Positions 6,494 through 15,143 of a stretch of 16,938 bases of DNA are shown here, one piece after another. Within the stretch, counting starts at the first letter, position 1. Every line of letters begins with the position of its first letter. The position numbers were made by a program, and so were the translations under genes. Source of the DNA: Robiginitomaculum sp. (lineage in GTDB: Bacteria; Pseudomonadota; Alphaproteobacteria; Caulobacterales; Maricaulaceae). Under the pieces are notes generated by a model. The model was given only the letters and a program-made list of their open reading frames with translations, was not told where the DNA came from and ran no database searches. Location of the stretch: positions 1 through 16,938 of the forward strand of contig JAKIUV010000063.1 of NCBI GenBank assembly GCA_021647375.1, read 5' to 3'.

Positions 6494-7831
6494 CTATTCT
6501 TCTTGTTCAAGTTTTGGGGCAAAGCCGCCGCCGCGCGTATCGCCGGAGCGGATGGCATCACCAGCTCTGCGTCCGGCATTATGCCGGGACTGTTGGTTTT
6601 TGATCTTTTTAGCCCAATCAGGTTGGCCTGTTCCGCCGCCAGAACCACCGCCATCATTTGCGCTAACGGGTTTTAAGCCTTTTTGCGAAAGTGCATTAAG
6701 CCCGCCGCGCATACCTGATTTATGGGCGGCGCTAACACTACCGCTAGCTTTTGATGCAACGGCTTTACCTGCGTTCTTAACCGCGCCCATGCCCGCTTGC
6801 GCCATTGCGGACGCACCGCCGAGCGCGCCTTTAACGCCGCCAGAACCTGACGCCGCTTTACCAAGGGCAAAAGAGAGCTGTGTGCCGCCTGCGAGTGATG
6901 CGCCCGCTTTGACCGCACCGCCAGCCGCTTTACCTGCCATGCCGGCACCCGCACCTGCGGCGGCAGCGCCTGCCATTGCTCCGGCGCCAACGGCAGCCAT
7001 TGTGCCAACTGCTGCGCCTGCGCCGAGTTGCGGCGCGCCAGATACAAGACCTGTGGCAATGCCTGGGCCGAATATACCCAAAGCGAATATGGCGAGAGAG
7101 GCAAGAATTACGGAGGCAGCATCTTCGAGCGTAACTTCTCCCGGCACGAACGCCGCAGTCACCTGCCCAAATATGGTCGAGCCAATGCCGATAATAATTG
7201 CCAGCACCATAAGTTTGATGCCAGAGGCGATGATATTACCGAGTACCTTTTCTGCGAGGAAGGATGTTTTATTCCAGAGAGCAAATGGGATCAGCACAAA
7301 GCCTGCAAGCGTAGTGAGCTTAAATTCAATAATGGTGACAAAAAGCTGGATGGATAAAAAGAAGAAGGCAAATAATGTAATCACCCAAGCGAGAAGCAAA
7401 ATAATGATGGTAACGATATTGGTGAAGAATTTAATCGGTCCTGTAAGGTCTTGAACTTCGGTGAGCAAAGGGTGCGCCGCGTCGAAACCGACACTGGCAA
7501 CAAAACCGGGGCGCATAAGATCCGCTGCCGTGATAGTTTTACCTGTAGCATTAAGGCCAAGCTGCCCAAAGCTTGTAAATATTATATCACTTAAGAATGC
7601 GAAGTTATTTAGAATGAGTGCGAAGAAACCAACATACATCACCTTCTTCAAGAATTTGGCAATCACATTAGTATCTGGCCCCATAGCCCAATACAGACCT
7701 GCAAGCGTAATATCTATGCCAATAAGAAAGGCTGTCAGAAACATTACATCGGGGCCGAGAAGTCCAAAGCCCGAATCTATATAAGTGCTAAACGTCTTTA
7801 GGAATTCATCAATGACGGATAAATTATCCAT
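6494..7831 (-). CDS. trbL: TrbL/VirB6-like polytopic inner-membrane protein
   Basis: A 445-residue TrbL. The first 280 residues carry several hydrophobic helices (about 30-50, 63-83, 137-165, 170-190, 205-225, 240-265) as expected of VirB6/TrbL, the inner-membrane part through which substrate passes. From about residue 268 on the protein turns into an Ala/Gly/Ser-rich, Lys-dotted low-complexity tail, ending in a hydrophilic segment; such tails are usual in TrbL. The start at 7831 lies 2 bases after the trbJ stop, with AGAGGG about 9 bases upstream inside trbJ. No trbK entry-exclusion gene is placed between trbJ and trbL. The GC-rich repetitive coding of the tail produces a long antisense open frame that is not a gene. 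Confidence 0.95.
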   Translation of the reverse strand: MDNLSVIDEFLKTFSTYIDSGFGLLGPDVMFLTAFLIGIDITLAGLYWAMGPDTNVIAKFLKKVMYVGFFALILNNFAFLSDIIFTSFGQLGLNATGKTITAADLMRPGFVASVGFDAAHPLLTEVQDLTGPIKFFTNIVTIIILLLAWVITLFAFFFLSIQLFVTIIEFKLTTLAGFVLIPFALWNKTSFLAEKVLGNIIASGIKLMVLAIIIGIGSTIFGQVTAAFVPGEVTLEDAASVILASLAIFALGIFGPGIATGLVSGAPQLGAGAAVGTMAAVGAGAMAGAAAAGAGAGMAGKAAGGAVKAGASLAGGTQLSFALGKAASGSGGVKGALGGASAMAQAGMGAVKNAGKAVASKASGSVSAAHKSGMRGGLNALSQKGLKPVSANDGGGSGGGTGQPDWAKKIKNQQSRHNAGRRAGDAIRSGDTRGGGFAPKLEQEE

Positions 7832-7833
7832 GA

Positions 7834-8559
7834 CTAGCGCCCTCTCTTTTTGCCATAGGCATTTCTTGTGCCGATAAAGCGTTTGTGCTTTTGACGGGAC
7901 TCTTTCTCGATGGCGAGCTGACGCGAATGCTCAAGCGCTTGGGCGCGGTATTGCACGGCGTCCATTTGCTGCATTTGCATGATCTGTTTGATGAGCAGCG
8001 CTAGGAGTTGATTGCCTGCTTGCGCAACCGAGAGATTACCCGTGGAGCTTTGGCTTTCCGTCACCAGCTTATCTAGCGTTCGTGCATCCACCTTAACGCT
8101 AGAGATCATTTTTGATTGCATGATTATAGCTTCTTCAAAAGCTACGCGGGAGTTCTCCCATTGCACTTCGGCGTTCGCCAGCATTTCGTCATCGGACATA
8201 TGGTTATATTCTTGCGGATAATGTTCGCGCATGAGATTGCGGCTGCGCCCAACTTCATAGCTGACATTCTCGGCTTCTTCGGTGAGTGTGGCTATTTCTT
8301 GCAAAATACGCAGCAGATCATATTGCGCATTGTAATCCAGCTTAGCCAAATCCTTAGCTTGCCCAATCAGCATACGGGCTTCATTACGAAGTTGGCTGAC
8401 CTGTTGACGTATCTGGATCAGCGAACGCGATGCGGTGTAGAGATTTTGCACAAAGTTCTTAGGGTCAAAGACAATGCCGCCGAATTGCGCTTGCGCGGTG
8501 TGGACATAAGAAAATAACATTATGAAGACGAGTAAGAATGATTTTATTCGGCGGCACAT
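7834..8559 (-). CDS. trbJ: TrbJ/VirB5-like periplasmic T4SS protein
   Basis: A 241-residue TrbJ. A signal peptide (basic 'CRRIK', hydrophobic core, likely cleavage after 'TAQA' at residue 24) precedes 'FGGIVFDPKNFVQNLYTA' (26-43), the typical TrbJ opening. The rest is highly helical with long coiled-coil-like runs (about 45-105 and 190-225) and a basic C-terminus. VirB5/TrbJ-type proteins are periplasmic and associate with the pilus tip. The ATG lies inside the end of trbE (16-base overlap) with GAGGA about 5 bases upstream, so translation is coupled. There is no lipobox. Confidence 0.93.
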   Translation of the reverse strand: MCRRIKSFLLVFIMLFSYVHTAQAQFGGIVFDPKNFVQNLYTASRSLIQIRQQVSQLRNEARMLIGQAKDLAKLDYNAQYDLLRILQEIATLTEEAENVSYEVGRSRNLMREHYPQEYNHMSDDEMLANAEVQWENSRVAFEEAIIMQSKMISSVKVDARTLDKLVTESQSSTGNLSVAQAGNQLLALLIKQIMQMQQMDAVQYRAQALEHSRQLAIEKESRQKHKRFIGTRNAYGKKRGR

Positions 8560-11021
8560 ATGTCCTCACTTTCTGTAATAGTTTCTCTCCAAGGCAATGC
8601 TTGATCTGTGATATTAAATTCTGAACCCATAAGGTCAGCAGCCCAATCGAGAGATTTAGCGCGCAGCCATTCACTGGCGAATTGATCTGCCCCGTGCGTT
8701 TCCAAAACCGCATCAATACCTGCGTGCTCACTTTCGGAACCTGCGCCGCAAAATGCGAGCGCGACTTCGCCAAGACCAAGGTCAAACAGACGGTTGCCTG
8801 CTCGTGATTGAAAATAGTAATCCTGCTTAGGAATGCTCGACGCAATGATTTCTATCTGGCGTTTATTCAAGCCAAAGCGTTCGTAAATTTCTGCTTGTTG
8901 TGGCTCCATTGCTCTATCATTGGGCAGGAATATTCTTGATGGACAGGATTCGATCAATGCAGGCGCAATATCACTGCTCGCAATATCAGCCAAAGATTGG
9001 GTCGAGAATATCACAGAGACGTTTTTCTTCCGCAGGACTTTTAGCCATTCGCGGATACGCTCTGCGAAGAATGGATCGTCGAGAAACACCCAAGCCTCAT
9101 CGAGTATAAGTAAACTAGGTTTACCATCAAACCGTGCTTCTAATCTATGGAATAGATATGTGAGCACTGGCAGCACAAGCGCCTTTGAGTGCATCAAGGT
9201 TTCCATCTCAAAACACTGCATATCGCCTGCTTTGAGAGACTCGGTATTGCCGTCAAGTAAATGACCATAAGCACCATCGAGCGTATAGGGCTGCATGGCT
9301 TGGCGTAGCTTGTTGGATTGTAAAAGCGCCGATAATCCGGTTAGCGTTCTTTGCTCGGTGGGTGCAGTGGCTAAGCTTTGCAGCGCGCTCCAAACCGCTT
9401 CTTTAATGTCCGGGTCGGTTTCCAATCCTTCATTGCGCAGCAGGCCTAATATCCAGTCGAGCGCCCATGCGATCTCCGCTTCATCATCAATATGTTTGAG
9501 GGGCTGGAAGATGATGGAGTTTTCTGCGCCGAGATCATAATAATCGCCACCCAATGCAAGCGTTGCAGCACGGGCAGAACGGCCTTTGTCAAAGAAAAAC
9601 ACCTGTGCGTCTTTATAACGGCGGAACTGCAAGGCGAGCAGTGACAACAAAACCGATTTACCTGCGCCCGTTGGCCCGACGATCAACATATGCCCGACAT
9701 CGCCTTGATGGGTGACGAGGCGAAACGGCGTATGGCCTGCCGTTGTTGCATATAGCAAAGGCACATCGTCCAAATGTTCATTACGTTTTGGACCAGCCCA
9801 TATGGCAGATAGCGGCATAAGGTGCGTTAAGTTAAGCGTATGAATTATTGGCTGGCGGATATTGGCATATGGGTTACCGGGCAATGTTCCGAGCCAAGCG
9901 TCAACGGCGTTGACACTTTCGTGGATAGAAACGAAACCCCGTCCATTGACAATCCGCTCTATGGAACGAATTTGCTGCTCGGCAATCAGTGCGTCTTTAT
10001 GGCTGACCACAATACAAGTAGTTAAATAACCAAAACTCACATGGTCTGCGCCAAGGTCTTGCAGGGCTTGGTCGGCGTCGAGGGCTTTGTTATCTGCGTC
10101 ACTATCTACCAAAGCGGATGTTTCGTTAAACAAGCTTTCTCGTAATAGCGACATGACCGATTTACGTTTGGCAAACCATTGGCGGCGGAATTTACCGATA
10201 ACCTTTGTCGCCTCTGCTTTATCCATCGGCAGATAGCGTGTCATCCAGCGGTACGAAAAACTGAGACTATTAAGATCGTCTAATATACCCGGCGTGGTTT
10301 CGCCCGGAAACCCGCGCACCGTAATCATATGTAGATTCTCACCGCCGAGCCTTGGCACAAGCCCGCCGACTAAATCTGCCCCGCCAATGAGCGCGTCAAT
10401 ATAGGCCGGTGTTTCGGGGCAAGTGATTTTGTGTTTATTTGGGGATATGCACGAGTGTAAATATGTCAGGGTTTCGGTGTCGTCTAAGAATTCTGCGAGT
10501 GGAAATAGACTTCCCATTAAGTCTAGGCAGCGTTCACTTTCGGTAATGAAGGCAGTGAGATGATCAGACGCAGTTTCTGTTAGCTCATCATCTGGCTTTT
10601 CTATAAGAAGGTTTTCGGCGCGCTTAGCACTGTCGGCAGGCGGCAAGTACGCAAATGTCAGATAATATTCACTTTCAAAATGGTGTTCTGATTGTTCGAA
10701 CTGCCCACGCCTTTCTTGGTCTACTATCCATGCTGCGGGGTCTTTGAAATTTGAGTGCGGGTAATCTGGCGCGGCATGGCGGCAGGCTTCAAAATACAAC
10801 GCCCAGCCTGAACCAAAGCGCCGCAGTGCATTATTGATGCGGGCGCATGTAGCAACGAGTTCTTCCTCAGTAGCGCTGCCGAGATCAGGCCCGCGAAACC
10901 TTGCCGTTCGTTGGAAGCTACCGTCTTTATTGAGCACCACGCCGGGCGCAATCAAACAAGCCCAAGGCAGATAGTCTGCGAGCTTGGCGGGCTGTTTTTG
11001 GTATTCCGCTAAGTTTAGCAT
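8544..11021 (-). CDS. trbE: TrbE/VirB4-like T4SS ATPase
   Basis: An 825-residue VirB4-family ATPase, normal length. The N-terminal VirB4/CagE domain (about 1-390) precedes the ATPase domain, with Walker A 'GPTGAGKS' (449-456), Walker B 'LLILDEAW' (637-644) and a downstream 'FSTQSLADI' segment (672-680). VirB4 proteins power pilus assembly and substrate transport at the inner membrane. The start overlaps the trbD stop by 7 bases and the end overlaps trbJ by 16, so the three are translationally coupled. The motifs are intact, and this is one of the most conserved genes of the operon. Confidence 0.97.
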   Translation of the reverse strand: MLNLAEYQKQPAKLADYLPWACLIAPGVVLNKDGSFQRTARFRGPDLGSATEEELVATCARINNALRRFGSGWALYFEACRHAAPDYPHSNFKDPAAWIVDQERRGQFEQSEHHFESEYYLTFAYLPPADSAKRAENLLIEKPDDELTETASDHLTAFITESERCLDLMGSLFPLAEFLDDTETLTYLHSCISPNKHKITCPETPAYIDALIGGADLVGGLVPRLGGENLHMITVRGFPGETTPGILDDLNSLSFSYRWMTRYLPMDKAEATKVIGKFRRQWFAKRKSVMSLLRESLFNETSALVDSDADNKALDADQALQDLGADHVSFGYLTTCIVVSHKDALIAEQQIRSIERIVNGRGFVSIHESVNAVDAWLGTLPGNPYANIRQPIIHTLNLTHLMPLSAIWAGPKRNEHLDDVPLLYATTAGHTPFRLVTHQGDVGHMLIVGPTGAGKSVLLSLLALQFRRYKDAQVFFFDKGRSARAATLALGGDYYDLGAENSIIFQPLKHIDDEAEIAWALDWILGLLRNEGLETDPDIKEAVWSALQSLATAPTEQRTLTGLSALLQSNKLRQAMQPYTLDGAYGHLLDGNTESLKAGDMQCFEMETLMHSKALVLPVLTYLFHRLEARFDGKPSLLILDEAWVFLDDPFFAERIREWLKVLRKKNVSVIFSTQSLADIASSDIAPALIESCPSRIFLPNDRAMEPQQAEIYERFGLNKRQIEIIASSIPKQDYYFQSRAGNRLFDLGLGEVALAFCGAGSESEHAGIDAVLETHGADQFASEWLRAKSLDWAADLMGSEFNITDQALPWRETITESEDICAAE

Positions 11022-11269
11022 GACAGATACCCTTTATGTTTGATGTGGCGCGCCAGCACGTCCATGAATTTAGGGTCGCGCTTGGCGAAATAGACAGATA
11101 GAGAATGGGAGATGACCCAATAGATGATGCCGATAACCGCAAGCTGAAGACCAAGCCCAAGGGCAGCTGCAAGCGTCCCATTCAGGATAGCCGCCGTTCT
11201 TGGCGCGCCGCCGAGCAGAATTGGTTCGGTCAGCGAGCGGTGCAAGGGTATAGAGAAACCGTCTATCAT
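11015..11269 (-). CDS. trbD: TrbD/VirB3-like inner-membrane protein
   Basis: An 84-residue VirB3-family protein. 'IPLHRSLTEPILLGGAPR' (7-24) is the conserved VirB3/TrbD opening, followed by a hydrophobic stretch of one or two membrane segments (about 26-58) and a basic C-terminus ending '...HIKHKGYLSC'. VirB3 proteins pair with VirB4 at the inner membrane, which fits the position directly before trbE. The ATG shares one base with the trbC stop (TAATG), and the gene overlaps trbE by 7 bases. Confidence 0.93.
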   Translation of the reverse strand: MIDGFSIPLHRSLTEPILLGGAPRTAAILNGTLAAALGLGLQLAVIGIIYWVISHSLSVYFAKRDPKFMDVLARHIKHKGYLSC

Positions 11270-11583
11270 TAGATCAATGCCCCGCCGCTAAACTTGAAGA
11301 ACGACATGAAAAAGCTGGTGGCTGTAAACGCAATCGAAAGGCCAAACACGATTTGAATGAGTTTACGAATGCCGCCGCCCGTATCGCCAAAGGCCAATGT
11401 TAGGCCAGTCATAATAATGACAATCGTGCCAAATATCTTGGCAACTGGGCCTTCGATGGATTTAAGGATTTTTGTCAGCGGCGCTTCCCACGGCATAGAC
11501 GAACCGGATGCAAAGGCGGGTTCTGCGAACAATATAAAAGCGAGGATAATAAGTATCAGATAGGTAAGTTGACGGGTGGACAT
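11269..11583 (-). CDS. trbC: TrbC/VirB2-like pilin precursor
   Basis: A 104-residue pilin precursor. A signal peptide (1-25, likely cleavage 'AFA|SG') is followed by a short mature protein with two hydrophobic helices (about 48-66 and 76-95) separated by 'GDTGGGIRK' (66-74), the VirB2/TrbC layout. In RP4 the TrbC pilin is trimmed and cyclised by the peptidase TraF; no traF is present in this window. The RBS is strong (AAGGAG, about 7 bases before the ATG), suiting a protein needed in many copies. It lies 11 bases after trbB. Confidence 0.93.
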   Translation of the reverse strand: MSTRQLTYLILIILAFILFAEPAFASGSSMPWEAPLTKILKSIEGPVAKIFGTIVIIMTGLTLAFGDTGGGIRKLIQIVFGLSIAFTATSFFMSFFKFSGGALI

Positions 11584-11594
11584 AGGAAGCTCCT

Positions 11595-12590
11595 TTAAAG
11601 GTTGGTTTTTGGGATGAGTTTTAACGGCGTAAAATTGGGCGCGAGTGGTTCAAGGTCATATTCGTCGCCGTGAACACCAAGCACGCGGGCAATGGTTTCC
11701 ACGCGGCGGGCGGTTCCTCGGCCTGATATGAAGACAATAACATTTATGGCTTCGGCTATGAGGGTGCGCGGGACAGAGCTTGCGCCCTCTAATATAAGCT
11801 GCTCGATACGATAAATGCCTGCTTCTGCGGAATTTGCGTGCACAGTGGCAATGCCGCCGGGGTGTCCCGTATTCCAAGCCTTGAGCATATCAAGGGCTTC
11901 GGGGCCGCGTACCTCGCCAACGACTATGCGGTCTGGGCGTAGTCTAAGTGTAGAACGAACCAAATCTGCGAGTTTTACGTCTTGCCCATGTGTACGCAAA
12001 GCTACTGTATCTTCTGCGCTGCATTGCAGTTCTCTGGTGTCTTCCAAAATTAGAACTCGGTCATTACAGCCCGCTATTTCTGCCAAGAGTGCATTTGCGA
12101 GCGTCGTTTTACCGCTGCTTGTGCCTCCAACGATTAGGATATTGAGCTTGGCGTTTACGGCATATGACAGTGCATCCGCCTGGGCCTTGGTCATTGTTTC
12201 CGCTTCTACATAATCATCCAGAGTAAAAATCTTAGCTGCGCCTTTACGGATGGAAAAACATGGCGCAGAAACTACGGGCGGGAGTAAGCCCTCAAACCGT
12301 TCGCCGCCGCTGGGGAGTTCTGCGCTCACGATAGGTCTATCGGTTGTCACCTCTTGGCGGATATGACTGGCGACCAGTTTGACAATGCGTTCTGCATCGG
12401 GCGGCGTAATAATTTCGCCCGTGTACACTCGGCCTTCTCCGTGACGATCGAGCCAAAGCTTACCATCTGGATTGAGCATAATCTCGATGACGTTTTTATC
12501 ATCAAGCGCCGCGCCAATCACTGGCCCCATAGCGGAGCGGAGCATTTCCAGGGTGCGGCTTGCGGTGATAGGATTAAGATTAGTTGACAT
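11595..12590 (-). CDS. trbB: TrbB/VirB11-like secretion ATPase
   Basis: A 331-residue hexameric traffic ATPase of the VirB11/TrbB family. Walker A is 'GGTSSGKTT' (155-163), the Asp box 'VLILEDTREL' (179-188), Walker B 'RIVVGEVRGPEAL' (221-233) and the His box 'GHPGGIATVHANSAEAG' (242-258); all look intact. The N-terminal domain covers about 15-125. TrbB works at the cytoplasmic side, switching the machine between pilus assembly and DNA transfer. I chose the ATG at 12590, which gives the normal family N-terminus and an 11-base overlap with the ribbon-helix-helix gene. The in-frame ATG at 12704 would add 38 polar residues translated from inside that gene. The RBS before 12590 is weak, consistent with coupling. 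Confidence 0.95.
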   Translation of the reverse strand: MSTNLNPITASRTLEMLRSAMGPVIGAALDDKNVIEIMLNPDGKLWLDRHGEGRVYTGEIITPPDAERIVKLVASHIRQEVTTDRPIVSAELPSGGERFEGLLPPVVSAPCFSIRKGAAKIFTLDDYVEAETMTKAQADALSYAVNAKLNILIVGGTSSGKTTLANALLAEIAGCNDRVLILEDTRELQCSAEDTVALRTHGQDVKLADLVRSTLRLRPDRIVVGEVRGPEALDMLKAWNTGHPGGIATVHANSAEAGIYRIEQLILEGASSVPRTLIAEAINVIVFISGRGTARRVETIARVLGVHGDEYDLEPLAPNFTPLKLIPKTNL

Positions 12591-13092
12591 TGCGTACCCC
12601 CGCTCTTGAGGCTTTACTTTGTGCGAGCTTGGCTCTGGCGAAGCGTTCGATTTCTTCTTTGGTGAAAAAGTCTTCGTCGCCGACCATGATGTCTTCGAGG
12701 GCACGGAACAATGTGCGCCCGCCGCCTTTCATGTAACCGCCCAAACGGTTGACGAATAATTTGAATTTAAGCACGCCCTCATCAGCTAAATCTTGCTTGT
12801 CATTGTCTTGCAATTCCGGTGTCATGGTCAAATAATACAAAACGAATAGAGAGAAAGTTTCGGTGGCCAAATTAAGGTCGCGAGTATGCCGCGCGTCATG
12901 CCGCGCCAAAACATCAAGCCGCGCAATAATACCTTCGTCGCGTTTATCTTCGACCTCATAGCTAAAATATGCAGCCAAGGCTTTGTCGATAATTTTAGAG
13001 CGCGTTTCCTTGGGCTTGCGCGCTGCGTTTTCAAGCTTGTGATAATTGGCGGGCGAGAGTCTAACTCTCAGTCTGTAGGTAAGAGCGTCCAT
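12580..13092 (-). CDS. CopG-like ribbon-helix-helix protein of the tra-trb operon
   Basis: A 170-residue protein. The N-terminal ribbon-helix-helix (about 4-46) has a strand 'TYRLRVRLS' (5-13) followed by helices 'ANYHKLENAARK' and 'RSKIIDKALAAYF' (31-43). The rest is a helical domain (about 50-125, including 'ETFSLFVLYYLTMTP' at 78-92) typical of the CopG-type protein encoded between traG and trbB in many proteobacterial elements. It abuts traG with no gap and overlaps trbB by 11 bases. Likely role: DNA-binding regulator of the operon, or accessory factor coupling DNA to the machine. The RHH fold is clear; the role is inferred. Confidence 0.88.
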   Translation of the reverse strand: MDALTYRLRVRLSPANYHKLENAARKPKETRSKIIDKALAAYFSYEVEDKRDEGIIARLDVLARHDARHTRDLNLATETFSLFVLYYLTMTPELQDNDKQDLADEGVLKFKLFVNRLGGYMKGGGRTLFRALEDIMVGDEDFFTKEEIERFARAKLAQSKASRAGVRNVN

Positions 13093-15099
13093 CTAAATCT
13101 CCATTTCCTTATCGCCAGTCCGCGCAATTTGGTGCGCGGCAATAACGGGCTGAACCATTTCATTGAGCCTGCGGCTAAGAACTTCATTGCCGTCGTCATC
13201 AAACATTTGACCGTGGTCTTTGGCCTTGGGCTGTTTAGGGACTTGCTTTTTATCATCCACTTTTGGCTGACGGTCTTTGCCTGCCGCGTCGGCTGGAATA
13301 TCTTTCATATTATCCCGCGCAATAACCAGGCGGTCATCCACGGGCCGTGTCTGTTTGCCCCAATGACAATCCTGCGGAGGGGGAAATCCGGTTGGATCAT
13401 CTGGAGCATGGGCGGGGGGAGCCATGACACGGCCCGTGAAATTCTTGTCTGTGTAATAGGTGATTTTGTTGGCTTTGATCGGCGCTGTGCCAGAGAGCAA
13501 GATGATCTCCTCATCAGCAGGCAGTTGCATAACTTCGCCTGGCGTTAATAACTGCCTTGCCGTTTCCTGACGCGACACCATGATATGCGATAGCCAAGGG
13601 GCAAGTCTATGCCCTGCATAGTTCTTCATCGCGCGCATTTCTGTAGTGCTGCCAATGGCATCAGATATCCGTTTGGCTGTACGCTCGTCATTTGTGGCGA
13701 AAGCAATCCGAACATGGCAATTATCAAGGATGGCATTGTTGGGGCCATAAGCCTTTTCAATCTGGTTGAGAGATTGCGCGATCAGGAAAGCCCGCACGCC
13801 ATAGCCTGCCATGAACGCGAGGGCGCTTTCAAAGAAGTCGAGCCTTCCCAGTGCTGGGAACTCATCAAGCATGAACAGGACTTTGCGGCGGGATGGATTA
13901 TTGTTGGTCTCAAGGCTCTCTGTAAGGCGGCGACCTATCTGATTTAATATCAACCGTATTAGCGGCTTGGTTCTTGAAATATCTGACGGCGGCACGACCA
14001 GGTAAAGCGATACGGGTTTATCTGCGTCCACAAGGTCGCTAATCCGCCATTCGCATTTGGAAGTCACCTCGGCAACAGTCGGGTCTCTATACAGAGACAG
14101 GAAGCTCATCGCCGTTGACAATACACCTGAGCGTTCGTTTTCAGATTTATTGAGGAGTTCACGCGCTGCTTGTGCAACAACGGGATGGGCTTCGGCTTTA
14201 TGATCGTTGCCGAGGTGATTGGTTTCCATCATCGCCCAAAGCGTCTTCTCGAAAGAGCGTTTGGGGTCAGATAGGAATGAGGCTATGCGGGCTAATGTCT
14301 TTTCTTCCTCCGCGTAGAGAATATGGAGGATTGTGCCGACGAGTAATGAATGCGCGGTTTTCTCCCAATGATTGCGGCGTTCCAATACACCGTCCGGGTC
14401 AACCAAGATGTCGGCAATGTTTTGTACGTCGCGGACTTCGCACTCGCCTTTGCGGACTTCCAGTAAGGGATTGTATTTGGCACTGTCCGCATTGGTGGGA
14501 TCAAACAATAGGCAATGAGAGAATGTCGAGCGCCATCCTGCGGTTAGCTGCCAGTTCTCGCCTTTAATATCGTGAATGACCGCGCTGCCAGTCCAAGATA
14601 GGAGCGTCGGAATAACAAGGCCAACACCTTTACCTGAACGTGTCGGTGCAATCGCCATTACATGCTCTGGCCCGTTATGGCGCAGATAATTATCGTGAGC
14701 TTGGCCGAGAAACACGCCGTCCTCTGCGAATAGGCCTGCTTGCTTCATCATAGACTTGCTCGCCCATTGTGATGAACCAAATGTGGTTAGCTTCTTGGCC
14801 TGTCGCCCGCGCCACACGGAACCGGCAACCGCAAACAATGTTCCGAGGAACCCACCGCCCGCAGCAATCTGTCCGCCTTTGGAAAATACGCTCGGCGCAT
14901 AGGCGTCAAAGGAATACCACCACTCAAACAATCTCCAAGGAAAGTAAATCTTGTGGTTTGAAATGGTAAACCAAGGTGCGCCCAGATAAGCATCATAGTC
15001 AAACTGCAAAGCCACCCATTGGGTCGCATACCATGTGGTCAAAACAATGGTCGAGAAGACCAAAACGATTTGTCCGATAAGTATTGATTGCGGTGACAT
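13093..15099 (-). CDS. traG: TraG/VirD4-like conjugative coupling protein
   Basis: A 668-residue type IV coupling protein. Two membrane helices lie at about 7-28 and 77-96, followed by the cytoplasmic ATPase: Walker A 'APTRSGKGVG' (151-160), 'HDIKGENW' (176-183), Walker B 'VLFMLDEFPALG' (407-418) and 'LIAQSLNQI' (439-447). The C-terminal 110 residues are hydrophilic, Pro/Lys/Asp-rich and poorly conserved. VirD4/TraG proteins recruit the relaxase-DNA complex to the secretion channel. It is the first gene of the operon; the start has a modest SD (GGA about 11 bases upstream) placed in a hairpin arm (15105-15127). No relaxase gene is seen on either side within the window, so the partner is encoded elsewhere. 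Confidence 0.96.
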   Translation of the reverse strand: MSPQSILIGQIVLVFSTIVLTTWYATQWVALQFDYDAYLGAPWFTISNHKIYFPWRLFEWWYSFDAYAPSVFSKGGQIAAGGGFLGTLFAVAGSVWRGRQAKKLTTFGSSQWASKSMMKQAGLFAEDGVFLGQAHDNYLRHNGPEHVMAIAPTRSGKGVGLVIPTLLSWTGSAVIHDIKGENWQLTAGWRSTFSHCLLFDPTNADSAKYNPLLEVRKGECEVRDVQNIADILVDPDGVLERRNHWEKTAHSLLVGTILHILYAEEEKTLARIASFLSDPKRSFEKTLWAMMETNHLGNDHKAEAHPVVAQAARELLNKSENERSGVLSTAMSFLSLYRDPTVAEVTSKCEWRISDLVDADKPVSLYLVVPPSDISRTKPLIRLILNQIGRRLTESLETNNNPSRRKVLFMLDEFPALGRLDFFESALAFMAGYGVRAFLIAQSLNQIEKAYGPNNAILDNCHVRIAFATNDERTAKRISDAIGSTTEMRAMKNYAGHRLAPWLSHIMVSRQETARQLLTPGEVMQLPADEEIILLSGTAPIKANKITYYTDKNFTGRVMAPPAHAPDDPTGFPPPQDCHWGKQTRPVDDRLVIARDNMKDIPADAAGKDRQPKVDDKKQVPKQPKAKDHGQMFDDDGNEVLSRRLNEMVQPVIAAHQIARTGDKEMEI

Positions 15100-15104
15100 A
15101 AACC

Positions 15105-15127
15105 AAGTCCATTTCTAAGTTGGACTT
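15105..15127 (-). promoter_or_regulatory. Leader hairpin overlapping the traG ribosome binding site
   Basis: On the minus strand AAGTCCA (15127-15121) and TGGACTT (15111-15105) are exact complements, 7 bp, with a 9-base loop, ending 5 bases before the traG ATG. The only SD-like bases (GGA) lie in the 3' arm, so an RNA hairpin would hide the ribosome site; alternatively the same symmetry could be a protein operator. The symmetry is read directly; the effect is inferred. Confidence 0.4.
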
Positions 15128-15143
15128 TAGGCTGAGCAAAATT

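Noticed and set aside
6494..7100. Possible tandem repeat or CRISPR-like structure in the GC-rich part of trbL
   Set aside because: The repetition is at amino-acid level (Ala/Gly/Lys low complexity) with no regular DNA repeat-spacer unit.
6552..7454. 300-codon open frame on the plus strand
   Set aside because: Antisense to the Ala/Gly-rich part of trbL; its Pro/Ala-rich product is the mirror of that low-complexity coding, and trbL is clearly the real gene.
12591..12704. Upstream in-frame extension of trbB by 38 codons
   Set aside because: Translated from within the RHH gene, polar and unlike TrbB N-termini; the ATG at 12590 gives the normal family start.
12886..13548. 220-codon open frame on the plus strand
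   Set aside because: Antisense to the ribbon-helix-helix gene and the 3' end of traG, both with strong family evidence.
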